In this document: piece by piece, positions 17,139-26,462 of the stretch | How the letters are laid out: each line of letters starts with the position of its first letter | Position numbering within the stretch: the first letter of the stretch is position 1 | Source of the DNA: Planctomycetota bacterium | Lineage (GTDB): Bacteria > Planctomycetota > PUPC01 > JACPCR01 | Direction: 5' to 3' | Length of the DNA stretch: 32,488 bases | Assembly (NCBI GenBank): GCA_027625095.1 | Contig: JAQBXN010000103.1 | Span: forward strand, 1 to 32,488 | The notes under the pieces: generated by a model | Told to the model about the DNA's origin: nothing | What the model saw: only the letters and a program-made list of their open reading frames with translations | The model's database searches: none | Made by a program: the position numbers and the translations under genes

Positions 17139-17280
17139 CCAGGGCACCGCCCCGGGTCAGGAGAAACGGTCGCCCGCGAGCCCTGTAAGGGCAGAACAAT
17201 TTGTTGAGATGAACTCACTTGTAACGCCCTTACAGGGCTAGAATCTTTCTTCCCGCATCTACCCGGGGCATTGCCCCAGG
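17139..17280. repeat. Head-to-head pair of bipartite REP-like elements
   Basis: Left unit: a G/C palindromic block ending GCCCCGGGT (17139-17157), a 21-bp spacer, then AGCCCTGTAAGGGC (17179-17192). The right unit is the reverse complement arrangement: GCCCTTACAGGGCT (17226-17239), a 21-bp spacer, then ACCCGGGGCATTGCCCC and AGG (17261-17280). The inner arms are perfect 14-bp inverted repeats and each is itself a hairpin (GCCCT-GTA-AGGGC). The outer blocks match with two mismatches and one indel. Spacer sequences differ but their lengths are equal. This resembles paired REP elements (BIMEs). On the transcript of the upstream cytochrome gene it would form a large 3' hairpin. Confidence 0.75.
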
Positions 17281-17335
17281 ATACGGTGGGTATGGCCCTC
17301 GACCATTCCGCGAGCGCTGAACGGGCACGTCTTCT

Positions 17336-20062
17336 TTACCATCGGTAATCCAACTTTATTACGGTCTCGCCCTGGGGCAGGACCAGCGGAATCAGCAGCT
17401 CCTTCGGATCGCCTTCCCTCACCTGGGCATGGTGATCGCCGAGTAAGCGCAGGTTCAGTCGATCAATTTGCCATGCTTTCCCTGCCTCCGTGATCTCCTT
17501 GCCGGACGCTATCCGGAAGAAAAACTTCTCCTGCCCGGCAGGCGCCGCAAATGTCATGGTCCGCCTGAAAAACGCTTTCCCCTCATCATCGAGCAGGTCT
17601 TCAAAAAAATCCTCTACCGCAACCTCGCCATAACGGTACATGAAGGTCGGTCGCTTCTGTTTGTCCAGGAAGTAGCCCCGGTACAGGTAACCGTGGTCGT
17701 GCGGAAACAGGTAATTCGTTTTCCCTTTGTAGGGCCAGGCGTCGTCCATGGAAGCGAGACGATGAAAAGGGATGCCCTCGGGAAAAGAAATCCGGTCGCT
17801 GGCGCGGGCATGAAAGCTGCCGTGATTGACACTGGCAAAGTCGCCCTTCCACAAAAGGCGCAGGGCCATCTCTTCGGAATCAAAGGCGAGGCTGATCCGC
17901 TCCGGGTATCCGACGCCAATCCCGCGATAGCCCGCAGTACCTCGGCCACGACACATCATCGTTTCGTCTGCGACGCTCAGTTCGAGTGACTGACGGGACA
18001 GTCCCTGAGGACTCTTCGCACGAGGTCCGTCCGAGAGGTAAGTCCACAAGGCTTCTATCTGCTGGTTGGTGTCTCCTCCCAGCACTTCTTTCCGGATCGA
18101 CTGCCCGCCCGGCCAATAGCTGGGCATGATCACGGTGGGATGGAAGCGGGACGGTTCCCGCAAGTAGAGATGAAACCAATTTTTCTTGATGCGAGTGGTG
18201 ACTTGAACCAATTCCAGGGCACCTGCGGCGGATTTCTGTCCATTGAAGTCATGACAGGCGATGCAACTGAAACCTGTTGTGCCCATCATTTCGTAGCCCG
18301 CGTTCTTCGACTCCCGGATGTTCGCAATCTTGGGGAAGGACACTTCTTCCAGCGAATCCACCTTTTCGAAGCGTTCGACCAGATGAGCCACGTTTGCATC
18401 ACCGAACAGGGGCATACGTGTATTCAGATATTGGCGCTGACGGCCGCCGCGGAGCAAAACTTCAGTCAGCCAGGTTTTGGTCAGCTTTGCACCCACGTGC
18501 GTCAGAGGCGGGGGGATGCGACCCTGATTGCCCAACGCTTCATGTGTGCCGGTGAAGTAGGCATCGCGATCCGGCGAAACTCCGCCCAGCCCCTTCCTGT
18601 CATGGCAGGCAATGCAATTGAAGGTGACCAGCGTTTTGATGACCATCTGCTGGTCGGTGAGAGTGGCTGCTTCAGTATTCGGTAACGCCGACGCAATCAG
18701 CTTTTTCTGATCCGCATCCAGATTGAAGCGTGGGGTTCCCGCCTCCTCAGCCAGGCAGCCCCTGGCCGGATTGAGTTTGGCTACCGGAAGGTAATCCCGC
18801 TGCGGAGCCTTGATGTCGTTATGGCACTGCGCACAGCCAAAACTCTCGAAGTGTTGCTTTCCTTTCACCGCCAGGACTGGATCGCTGTTCAGAGCGTTTA
18901 CCACAGGGATCGGCTTATTCGAAGTTGCGAGCATCGACGAGGGAATCGTCTGCCGTGCGAACCCGGGGCCTTCCATTTCAAAGTTAAAGCGCGGCTCGTG
19001 CCCGGTATGGAAGTAGGTGAGCTCGATCCGATTCCAGCCGGAGACGAGTTTCGCAGTTCCCTTGAGTTTTTTTGTTCTTCGACGGTCACTGGGCGCTTCA
19101 CCCACCACTTCCTTTCCGTTGAGCAGTAGCTTCCCTCCATTCAGTTCAAGATGGAAGGTGTAGTCGCCGGCGGTTTCGATGCGTAGAAATCCTGCGAATC
19201 GAATCGCTGTATGGTGATGCACTCCTCCGACCAGTTCGAGCGAAAAGTCGTCGACCTGGCCGGCTCTCTCTTTTTGCACGTCACCTTCGAGTCCTTCCCA
19301 AACTTTCCCGCGCCAGGTGGTGAAGGCAAGATGGCCAGGCACTGCGGTCTTCCGCAACAGATAGTGGGTGATGCGGTCGACCTCATGCCCGGGCAGCCGA
19401 AGATCGGGCATGCGCCCGGAAGGACGCGAGGTGTGAGGCCGCTTCAAAAATTCGTTTAGGCTCATGTAGGAGTATTTCTGTTCCAGATTGCCGAGTGGCA
19501 CGGACGTTTTCTGGAGCAATTCCTTCCCGGCCGGATCTCTCGGGGCATGGCAGGCCACGCAGCCCACCGAGTGGAACAACTTCTCCCCCAGCTCAGCGGC
19601 GACATCGTCGGGCGGCTGCAGTTCGAACGCCGCCCCCTTATTTAGTGAGACCAGGTAATGGGTGATGGATTCCGCCACCTCTCTTTTCTCATCGGCGGCC
19701 AGGTGACCAAGCAGGTCCGGCATCAAGTTGCCAGGTTTGACCTTTTGCGGTGCCTGGATGAATGCCATCAGGTAATCCGGGTTCACTCGTCCGCCTGCCG
19801 CCGCAAGCCGCGGCGCCTTGCGGGACGATGCCGTGATTGCGTCAGACTTGTGGCAGGCAACACAGTTCAATTCCTCGATCAGCACCCGGCCCTTCAGCGC
19901 GGGTTCGAGTTGGCTCGTTTCAAGTCCCGGGATGATCGCCTGAGCTGCTCCTTGCTGCAGATGGCAAAAAGCGAGCCCTGTCAGGACCACAAAACGAAGG
20001 TGTGGTAAAGAGCTCAGCATGATTGGATAAACTCGGGTTTCATCTTTGTTGGCGATGGCCAT
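17336..20062 (-). CDS. Secreted cytochrome c with five CxxCH motifs and a PA14-like insertion
   Basis: The 908-residue product has a signal-peptide-like stretch (residues ~15-42, ending QGAAQA). An ATG at 20020 (residue 15) would give a more usual signal peptide than the ATG at 20062. Haem c motifs are at C67-H71, C168-H172, C410-H414, C483-H487 and C600-H604. Possible axial methionines follow most of them (NLMPD, GRMPD, TRMPLFGD, VIMPSYW). Residues ~270-380 between haems 2 and 3 resemble a PA14 domain (FAGFLRIETAGDYTFHLELNGG). The last ~220 residues are beta-rich and unassigned. PVC bacteria commonly carry such planctomycete-type cytochromes. Periplasmic electron transfer linked to carbohydrate binding or oxidation is inferred. 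The gene is followed by REP-like palindromes. Confidence 0.85.
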   Translation of the reverse strand: MAIANKDETRVYPIMLSSLPHLRFVVLTGLAFCHLQQGAAQAIIPGLETSQLEPALKGRVLIEELNCVACHKSDAITASSRKAPRLAAAGGRVNPDYLMAFIQAPQKVKPGNLMPDLLGHLAADEKREVAESITHYLVSLNKGAAFELQPPDDVAAELGEKLFHSVGCVACHAPRDPAGKELLQKTSVPLGNLEQKYSYMSLNEFLKRPHTSRPSGRMPDLRLPGHEVDRITHYLLRKTAVPGHLAFTTWRGKVWEGLEGDVQKERAGQVDDFSLELVGGVHHHTAIRFAGFLRIETAGDYTFHLELNGGKLLLNGKEVVGEAPSDRRRTKKLKGTAKLVSGWNRIELTYFHTGHEPRFNFEMEGPGFARQTIPSSMLATSNKPIPVVNALNSDPVLAVKGKQHFESFGCAQCHNDIKAPQRDYLPVAKLNPARGCLAEEAGTPRFNLDADQKKLIASALPNTEAATLTDQQMVIKTLVTFNCIACHDRKGLGGVSPDRDAYFTGTHEALGNQGRIPPPLTHVGAKLTKTWLTEVLLRGGRQRQYLNTRMPLFGDANVAHLVERFEKVDSLEEVSFPKIANIRESKNAGYEMMGTTGFSCIACHDFNGQKSAAGALELVQVTTRIKKNWFHLYLREPSRFHPTVIMPSYWPGGQSIRKEVLGGDTNQQIEALWTYLSDGPRAKSPQGLSRQSLELSVADETMMCRGRGTAGYRGIGVGYPERISLAFDSEEMALRLLWKGDFASVNHGSFHARASDRISFPEGIPFHRLASMDDAWPYKGKTNYLFPHDHGYLYRGYFLDKQKRPTFMYRYGEVAVEDFFEDLLDDEGKAFFRRTMTFAAPAGQEKFFFRIASGKEITEAGKAWQIDRLNLRLLGDHHAQVREGDPKELLIPLVLPQGETVIKLDYRW

Positions 20063-20208
20063 CAGCGTAGTTCAGCGGACATGTTTGGCAATCACTCCAA
20101 CTTCAACACCTGCTATAAAACTTGAATCACCCCGGAATCCAGGTAAGCGAACTCGTTTAGCCCTGGTCTTCAGATATCGGGACGCAATCAGAGCCAGAAC
20201 AGCCTGAG

Positions 20209-21504
20209 TCAACGCCCAGGAACCTGGGGCAGCAGCGGACCGAAGGCGATGTTCCAATAAGGCTGGTACGAGGACACGACATCCGGCCATCCATCGGCAT
20301 TCACGTCGTGAGCGAAGAGCGTCGCAGGGAACACCCCCTCCTCAATTAGGGACAATTTCACTGCCCTCGCAAACACGAATCCCTTCTGCTGTTTATAGAT
20401 CCAGCGATCCTGGCACAACAGATCAAGACGCCCGTCCTTGTCGAAGTCTACGAACTCGAAGAACGGGAAAGGCGGCCTCGAAAGGCGCGTCGCCATTTGC
20501 CTCTTGGGATAACTCTCCGTTTCTGAGGTTGCGAGAAGGACAAACTTGCCGTCCTTGTCTCGGTAGACCTTGATCGTGGCTGAAAACATATTGTCGAAGG
20601 GAAGGTCGGGGCTCCGGCGCGGGGAGCACAGGACCAGTTCGACTGTTCCATCACCATCAACATCAAGCCAGTGGTACTCGTCCCTGTTGGGGCCGAAGAG
20701 TTGGCCTCGCTCCTGCTGCGGAGGTCCCCCGACATACTCCCGGTATCGGATTCGCTCATTTTCGAGTAGGGAGATCAGTCCTGCATCAGGTGGTAGAAGG
20801 AACACAAGTTCCGGGCTTCCCTCGTTGGATCGGTCGAGCGAAGTCGCCGGCTGTTTCGGGAACTTGGCGAACTGCCAATCGAACTTTGCCTTACCGATAC
20901 CAATGATCGTCTCGCTGTCCCCCAGCAGAATGATCTCCGGAAAACCATCGCTGGAAAGATCACAGACATACAGGTCGAACACAAAGCCCTCGAAGTTGAT
21001 CATCAGCAGCATGATGAACTCATTCCAGGTCTTGCCATCCTTGTAATCTCCGTCTGGGTCATGGGGTACGTTTATGAAAGTGCCAACGTCGTTCCGGAAT
21101 ATTCCATTATCAGAAAGCATGTCCGCATCCCCGTCACCGTCGAGGTCCGCGAGAATGGCGCCATAGCTCGCGAAATGCTCTTGATTAAGGCTATCGAAGC
21201 CATTGCCCCGTCCGGGAAACCACCTGGGGTTCCCGGCCGCTTGTCCACGGTAGCCATAGGTCATGAGGTCAGCGAGCCCATCACCGTTGATGTTGCCGAA
21301 CTGAAGGACCGAGAAGCTGGCGTTGTACGGATAGCTGTGTTTCCGACTGTAGTCCCCCCACAGAAACAATATCCCACAAAGAACCGACGCCACGATGCTG
21401 AGGGCGACCAGTCTGCGGACCGTGAGGGGGAATAGAAGCCCGCGCATTTGTCTGAAAATTGAGTCGCTTTGCCCGTCGGGTTTGCTGTCTTCGATTTCGG
21501 ACAT
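20209..21504 (-). CDS. Membrane-anchored FG-GAP/VCBS repeat protein
   Basis: The 431-residue product has a cytoplasmic N-tail of ~30 residues, one transmembrane helix (~32-50, LVALSIVASVLCGILFLWG) and an extracytoplasmic beta-propeller-like part. The latter contains at least five calcium-binding FG-GAP-type loops: GNINGDGLADLMTYG, DLDGDGDADML, DVDGDGTVELVL, DFDKDGRLDLL and DVNADGWPDVV. Such repeats normally form integrin-like propellers that bind Ca2+ and mediate adhesion or polysaccharide contact; the ligand here is unknown. It lies upstream of the cytochrome gene on the same strand with a 146-bp gap, so co-transcription is possible. No catalytic domain is visible. Confidence 0.8.
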   Translation of the reverse strand: MSEIEDSKPDGQSDSIFRQMRGLLFPLTVRRLVALSIVASVLCGILFLWGDYSRKHSYPYNASFSVLQFGNINGDGLADLMTYGYRGQAAGNPRWFPGRGNGFDSLNQEHFASYGAILADLDGDGDADMLSDNGIFRNDVGTFINVPHDPDGDYKDGKTWNEFIMLLMINFEGFVFDLYVCDLSSDGFPEIILLGDSETIIGIGKAKFDWQFAKFPKQPATSLDRSNEGSPELVFLLPPDAGLISLLENERIRYREYVGGPPQQERGQLFGPNRDEYHWLDVDGDGTVELVLCSPRRSPDLPFDNMFSATIKVYRDKDGKFVLLATSETESYPKRQMATRLSRPPFPFFEFVDFDKDGRLDLLCQDRWIYKQQKGFVFARAVKLSLIEEGVFPATLFAHDVNADGWPDVVSSYQPYWNIAFGPLLPQVPGR

Positions 21505-21758
21505 GGGTGTTAAGTCTTCTGAATAAAGGCAGGGCCCAAGGAATCGGAAAGGCGAGGAAAGCTGGGAGGCAATCTCAAATGGTTGGCTGTCAGGACGGCA
21601 GGGCTAGCTCGCGTTATGCCTTACCGGTGGATTACTGCTTCTGCCGGCTGAACTGCTGATTTTCGTAACGGTCGCCGTGATGACCATATTGGGGGTCAGC
21701 ACTGCCATCCGTTGTCTCCGAAGCGGTGGAATCATTCCGCCAGAGAGCATGTCGACTT

Positions 21759-22976
21759 TCACTTCAGCCCGAGGGCGAAGCCGCACATCAATTTCACGCC
21801 GACGCGGATGGCGTCATCGGTGAAATCGAATTTGCTGGTGTGCAGACCGGGATAGGTCGCTTGCCTGGGTGGGCGGACGCCGATGAAGGCGAAACAGCTG
21901 GGCACCGCGGCCCCGTAGAATGAAAAATCTTCGCCGCCCATGATGGGTGGGGCGTCTCCATCAACGTTCGCTTCGCCGAGAGTGTTTCTTGCTACTGCGA
22001 TAGCGTAACTCGCTGCTGCAGCATCGTTCAAGACGGCGGGATAGTGGAGGCCAGTCAATTTCAGTTCTCCCGTGCAGCCCATGCCGGCAGCTGTCTGCTC
22101 GACGATTTCTTTGATGCGGCGGTGCACCAGATCCCTGGTGTCTGTGTCGAAAGTTCTGATGGTTCCAACCATGGTCACTTCAGCCGGAATGACATTGAAA
22201 GCATCGCCGCCGTGAATGGCGCCGATGGTGACGACTGCGGATTGGATCGGATCGACGTTACGCGCCACGACGCTTTGCAATGCGGTTACGACTTGCGAGG
22301 CGGCCACAATCGGATCGGCTGTGAAGTGCGGCATGGCTGCATGGCCGCCCCGTCCGACGATGTTGATTGCGATAGCATCTGTGGCGGCCAGATAGGCGCC
22401 CGGCCTGGTGGAGAAATGTCCAACTTCGTTCCTGGGATCGCCGTGCAGTCCAAACAGCATCGAGACGCCAATGCCTCCGGTGCTCTCATCCAATGCGCCT
22501 TCTTCTATCATGTTGACTGCGCCACCGTAGCCTTCTTCCGCTGGCTGGAAGAGCAGTTTAACCGGGCGCGGCAGGCGGTTCTTTAGTTTTGCAAGGACCC
22601 GTGACGCGCCGACGAGCACTGTAGTGTGTCCGTCGTGGCCGCAGGCATGCATTTTCCCTTCATGCTGAGACGCGTAAGGCAAGCCCGTCTCCTCTAGAAT
22701 CGGCAGCGCGTCCATATCAGCTCGCAGGCCAATCGCGCCCGATGCTCTATCTGCTCCTTCAGGCACAATCCAGCCCACGACACCTGTCTTGCCTAGCCCG
22801 TGCTGGAATGGGATGTCAATTTTTCGAAGTTCCTCCTGCACGGCCGCGCTGGCGTAAGTTTCTTCAAATCCCAGCTGCGGATGCGCGTGCAGGTCGTGCC
22901 TCAATTCGATCAGAGAAGGAAGTTCTTCGCCGATGAGCCGTTCGAGTTCTGCGTCATCAATGGTTTGAGCTGACAT
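21759..22976 (-). CDS. M20-family amidohydrolase (aminoacylase/hippurate hydrolase type)
   Basis: The 405-residue protein is a dinuclear metal hydrolase of peptidase family M20, amidohydrolase branch, which cleaves N-acyl amino acids or similar amides in the cytoplasm. Visible motifs are HDLHAHPQLGFEE near residue 27, LRADMDALPI, the metal site HACGHDGHT (H110, C112, H114), QPAEEGYGGA with the catalytic Glu pair, MPHFTADPI in the dimerisation domain, and GGEDFSFY near the C-terminus. The length is normal. The ATG at 22976 has a clear ribosome binding site (GGAGA, six bases upstream). The exact substrate cannot be told from sequence. Neighbours give no pathway context. Confidence 0.92.
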   Translation of the reverse strand: MSAQTIDDAELERLIGEELPSLIELRHDLHAHPQLGFEETYASAAVQEELRKIDIPFQHGLGKTGVVGWIVPEGADRASGAIGLRADMDALPILEETGLPYASQHEGKMHACGHDGHTTVLVGASRVLAKLKNRLPRPVKLLFQPAEEGYGGAVNMIEEGALDESTGGIGVSMLFGLHGDPRNEVGHFSTRPGAYLAATDAIAINIVGRGGHAAMPHFTADPIVAASQVVTALQSVVARNVDPIQSAVVTIGAIHGGDAFNVIPAEVTMVGTIRTFDTDTRDLVHRRIKEIVEQTAAGMGCTGELKLTGLHYPAVLNDAAAASYAIAVARNTLGEANVDGDAPPIMGGEDFSFYGAAVPSCFAFIGVRPPRQATYPGLHTSKFDFTDDAIRVGVKLMCGFALGLK

Positions 22977-23286
22977 GGTTGTCTCCGTGATTGTCGTTCG
23001 ATTCGCTTAAGGAAACTCAGGTTATCAGGTGCTGGCAATGAATGGAAGTTTGCTTGCGAGCAGGTTTACCATGGTCTTTTACACAACGGTCCCATATCAG
23101 AAGCCTGATCTTCAATTTGCTGCATGGAGTCCTTCAAATCAATGAGAAGGAGCATCCGTGATGAGTTCATGATGGTCTGACAATCTTTTTCATGAACATG
23201 TGCCCATCAAACGTGTACGTGAGCCTTGAGCATTGAGACACTAGTGCTCAAGGCGATCTGCAAAGGCCGACATCCCACCACCGATC
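22977..23286. other. Intergenic region with one hairpin
   Basis: 310 bp between the M20 gene and the DUF4838-type gene, both minus strand. It should contain the M20 promoter. Apart from the ribosome binding site next to the M20 start and the hairpin listed separately, nothing was recognised; no open frame has coding character. Confidence 0.5.
23223..23254 (-). terminator. Hairpin downstream of the DUF4838-type gene
   Basis: GCCTTGAGCA (23223-23232) and TGCTCAAGGC (23245-23254) form a perfect 10-bp inverted repeat around a 12-nt loop, 33 bp after the minus-strand stop at 23287. The location fits a terminator or 3'-end stabiliser, but no T-run follows on the minus strand. Confidence 0.45.
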
Positions 23287-25653
23287 TTACTTGATGTAAT
23301 CCACGCCCTTTTCAGTATTGGTTTTTTCTTTGCCGAGACCGGCTCTGTAAATCATGACAGGCTTCATGATGCCCCCGGTGCCGAGTTCCGCTAGGTCTCC
23401 GGCGGAGACTCTGACGGCGAGGACGTTGCGTCCTCCGAATTTCAGATGCTCGTGGATTTTGTCAAACTCGGCGGGCGTGGCGAACCCCCGTTTTTCGCCC
23501 AGGGGGTGGCCGTTCAAATACACATCGACGTTGTAGTCGAACCCGCCGAACCACAGCTTCAGGTTTGCCGGGTCCTTCACTTTGGCGATTTCGAAGGACT
23601 GCCGATACCAGCCATCGCCTTGATACCAGCCCAAACCGATGTCGTCCCAGCTTTGGGTGTACGGGGTGACTTCGAGCCAGCCGGAGTCGTCGTAATCCGG
23701 TGTAAACCACTTCTGCTCGGCGCCGCGGCCGGCTTCGTCTTTCGTGAATCGCCATTGATCCCTGAACTTCACGACGGGTGTGCCTCCCGCTTCGATGAGG
23801 GCGGCGCCACCGGACACCGTGCGGCCGGTAAATCGCGAGTAATAGCCGTACGCGTAACGTTCGTGCGCCCAACTGGGTGAAGTCTTCTTGGACATTTCGT
23901 GGACGTGCGCTTTGAGTTCATCCTGCAGCTTCCCGGCGGTCGGGAAATCAAATGCGAGGACCGCTTTGTGGATGCCGATGAAGTACTCGGCACATCGCAG
24001 GCCGGCTTCCGTCATGGCAACGGCCTCCGCTTCGCGCGGATTCGCAGCGAGAGCTTTCGCCTCTTTGATGGCTTGCCGGCAATCGCGCAGCAGCTTGTCA
24101 GTCCAAATCTTATGAAGCCCGTATTGGCTTCCGGTATGGACGTTGGTGGTCTCGCAGGCCTGGTCGATCAGCGTCCAGTACCGCTTCATGGGAATGGCTG
24201 CGGCGCCGTAAAATCCCCGGAAGAACCGGTTCATCTCTCGGTCGATGTTCAGGCGGCTGTCCCACGACAGGCGTGCGCTGAGGTAGAGGTGCGGGGCGTG
24301 CATGGACCAGGAATCAATGGTCTCGAAAACCCACGCAAGCTCTTCGACATTCAACTGGTGCACGACCTCGACCAGTCGCTTGTAGAAGCTGACCTTGCTG
24401 AGCGGAACGAGGGTGTCGGCCAAATTGTAGTTGTAGATATAGAAGCCCATCTTCCTGGTCTTTTTGCCCCAGCCTTCGATCTCATCTTTCCATAGCTGAT
24501 TCCATTTGCAGAGCGGGTTACCTGGCCCATGCAGCCGGCAGCGGCGAATGGGGGCAATCATTGGAAACACGTTGGGATGAAGCCGGTCAATTTTGAGCGG
24601 GATTCTCGAGTATTCGCTGTAGACCAGAATCCCGAGGTCTTTGTCGGGCTGCGTTTTCGAGGTGATTTCAGCGAGGTCACTGCCGAACTTGAAAATGCGA
24701 GTCGGGCAGGCGGGCTTGCCACTCGATGGCTCGAAGTAGCCTGGGGTATCCAGCTTCGAACAAATTTCACATTCGCAGAGATTGCCGCCGTCGTTGGGTC
24801 CGGCCGGCAAAACGATTAAGTGAGGGTTTTTATCCATCTGCTCGACCAGAGTCTGTGCGGCAATACGAATCGTGTCCGGGTTGGTGGTGCAAAGTTGCCG
24901 GGTCTTTCGCTCGCCCCTCAGGAGGCCAAAGTACTCCGGATGTTTCTCGAAGTACGTTTCCGGGGGCACCAGCCCGTGCCACGCATGACGCCAGCTTCCA
25001 ACCACGTGGTCTCCTTTGTTCCTTCGAAGCCAGGGCGGGCCATCGGTGCCGAGATTGTTCTTGCCGCCGTACCAGAACCGCCGGTGAATCGAATCGCTGA
25101 CTTCCGAATGGTCGAGCAGTGACGAAAAGGTGACCGACCTCCTTTGGGGGATGACCTCGCCCAGCGGGCCGGGGACATACCAGCCGCAGCCAACCGATTC
25201 GAGGAGGTTGTAGATTCCGCAGGCCACACCTTTGTCCGACTCTCCGACCACGAGCAGCCGGCTGCCCTGAACCTTGTATCGGAATCCGTCCTTTGCCCGT
25301 GAACTGGTGTTCATTTCCAGCCCGGAGTCGGCGGCAAGCTGCCCGAGCAGAATGGCGTTGCCTTCCGCTGAAACCAGGGAGACGGAATCTACCTTGACGA
25401 CCGGCAGGCTGGCGCCGCTCATGATTTTGATGACGCGAGCGAAGTCTTCGGCCGCATCCGAGATCGTTTCAGACGCCTTGGCAGAAAGATAAATCGTACC
25501 ATGAGGTTGCCCGGGCTTCACAAGCACAAATGGTGATTGGCCCGAGCGTCGCTGGCAGCCCGACAACATGACGGCTGACAGCACAAGGACCTGAAAGAAA
25601 AGACCCAGATTGGCAGGTGGCCAAAAGCCAGGGCGGGCGCGCCTAATGGTCAT
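23287..25653 (-). CDS. DUF4838-type lipoprotein with C-terminal beta-sandwich
   Basis: The frame is open to 25824, but the ATG at 25653 (788 residues) gives a sensible lipoprotein signal (FFQVLVLSAVMLSGC), with the lipidated Cys at residue 33. An ATG at 25695 with AAAGGAG upstream is a rival start. After the lipobox comes a GH20/GH67-like N-terminal alpha/beta domain (AAEDFARVIKIMSGASLPVV, YNLLESVGCGWYVPGPLGE). The DUF4838 core follows (HPEYFGLLRGER, AGPNDGGNLCECEICS). The last ~150 residues resemble a GH2-type sugar-binding domain (YDDSGWLEV, WYRQSFEIAK, DVYLNGHPLGE). A cell-surface glycan hydrolase or binding function is inferred. The start lies within the 3' end of the mnhG fragment. Confidence 0.8.
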   Translation of the reverse strand: MTIRRARPGFWPPANLGLFFQVLVLSAVMLSGCQRRSGQSPFVLVKPGQPHGTIYLSAKASETISDAAEDFARVIKIMSGASLPVVKVDSVSLVSAEGNAILLGQLAADSGLEMNTSSRAKDGFRYKVQGSRLLVVGESDKGVACGIYNLLESVGCGWYVPGPLGEVIPQRRSVTFSSLLDHSEVSDSIHRRFWYGGKNNLGTDGPPWLRRNKGDHVVGSWRHAWHGLVPPETYFEKHPEYFGLLRGERKTRQLCTTNPDTIRIAAQTLVEQMDKNPHLIVLPAGPNDGGNLCECEICSKLDTPGYFEPSSGKPACPTRIFKFGSDLAEITSKTQPDKDLGILVYSEYSRIPLKIDRLHPNVFPMIAPIRRCRLHGPGNPLCKWNQLWKDEIEGWGKKTRKMGFYIYNYNLADTLVPLSKVSFYKRLVEVVHQLNVEELAWVFETIDSWSMHAPHLYLSARLSWDSRLNIDREMNRFFRGFYGAAAIPMKRYWTLIDQACETTNVHTGSQYGLHKIWTDKLLRDCRQAIKEAKALAANPREAEAVAMTEAGLRCAEYFIGIHKAVLAFDFPTAGKLQDELKAHVHEMSKKTSPSWAHERYAYGYYSRFTGRTVSGGAALIEAGGTPVVKFRDQWRFTKDEAGRGAEQKWFTPDYDDSGWLEVTPYTQSWDDIGLGWYQGDGWYRQSFEIAKVKDPANLKLWFGGFDYNVDVYLNGHPLGEKRGFATPAEFDKIHEHLKFGGRNVLAVRVSAGDLAELGTGGIMKPVMIYRAGLGKEKTNTEKGVDYIK

Positions 25654-25915
25654 GCTGGGATTCCTGGTCAGTACCTTCGGAGTTATTACTTTCATCAATG
25701 AATACTCCTTTCGGCAGAGGCTGGCTGGAAAGGACATGCGATTGCTGATTGTAGTGCCCGTGGATTTCATCGACTTTCGTGCCTTCCCAGGGAGGCAAGC
25801 CGACGAAATAGGCGACCCGGCCAATCATGTGGGCTGCAATGGGCGCGGTCAGAAAAAGGAAAGCTATCACCAGCAGCCCGCGGACACCGACACCGAGTTC
25901 GTTAAAGTGAATCAC
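25643..25915 (-). pseudogene. 3' fragment of mnhG/mrpG (monovalent cation/H+ antiporter subunit G)
   Basis: The 90-codon frame (GTG at 25915) starts VIHFNELGVGVRGLLVIAF and continues FLFLTAPIAAHMIGRVAYF, then VGLPPWEGTKVDEI. This matches the last transmembrane helix and conserved tail of MnhG, whose hallmark is a FLLLTxPVAAH-like segment. The first two helices, with the usual RLPD-x-YTRLHA motif, are absent. Upstream codons to the stop at ~25958 show no similarity, so homology begins abruptly near 25916. Other mnh genes are not in the window. It is probably a relic, since a lone C-terminal third could not build the antiporter. Its last codons overlap the DUF4838 start by 11 bp, so it may still matter as a leader. 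Confidence 0.6.
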
Positions 25916-26462
25916 GACGCTGGATTCTATTCTCCTCTGTGCCTCTCGAGAATTCCATCACCTGTAGTGAGACATAGCCAGAAGTTGTGGATGGGCGGGA
26001 TAGGCGCATCCTGATTCCAACTTTTCATGCGGCCTTAATTTTTGCTTGTTCATCAGGAATGTCCAGGACGGCGAGTAGGGGGCATCCGGTCTAGCAATAT
26101 GAATCATTCTGGGCTGATTTCTGAGCCTCATTAACTCTTACGGAGGCCTTTCGATGGCTCGGACACTTCGACTTGCAGTGCTCGATGCCTTTTAACACGT
26201 CCTGTCCAGAGGGAACGAGAGGCGGAATATCTTTGATGGCGATCGCGATCACGAGATGTTTCTTGAGGATTCTCGATACCGAAACGCAAATCTCACCGAC
26301 CACTGAGGGACATCCTCATCTGCCTTGTGTGGAGGCGAACAACCTCGAATCTTCTGACAGAGCCTCTTGACCTCGCTTTCTGGGATGGTGGTGACCATTC
26401 ACCACGGTAAGATCCGAAGCTCTGAGTTAGTCCTGCTTCACCATTTCTGAGGTCAATGAAGA
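25916..26462. other. Intergenic region, no supported gene
   Basis: 547 bp between the mnhG fragment (minus) and the PhyH gene (plus). A minus-strand frame at 26091-26303 (70 codons) has no recognisable domain and no ribosome binding site. The region follows the break in mnhG and may be decayed or inserted DNA. A GAGG ribosome-binding-like motif lies about 10 bases before the PhyH start. Confidence 0.4.

Larger units (their letters stand above)
16959..17335. other. Intergenic region dominated by REP-like palindromes
   Basis: 377 bp between two minus-strand genes. Apart from the palindromes listed separately there is no coding signal. Bases 16959-17100 show nothing recognisable. A promoter for rsmB should lie here but no convincing -35/-10 pair was found. 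Confidence 0.5.

Noticed and set aside
21604..21786. 60-codon minus-strand frame after the M20 gene
   Set aside because: It overlaps the M20 3' end in another frame and has no recognisable features.
26091..26303. 70-codon minus-strand frame
   Set aside because: It lacks a ribosome binding site and domain. It could be a relic but I cannot support any identity.
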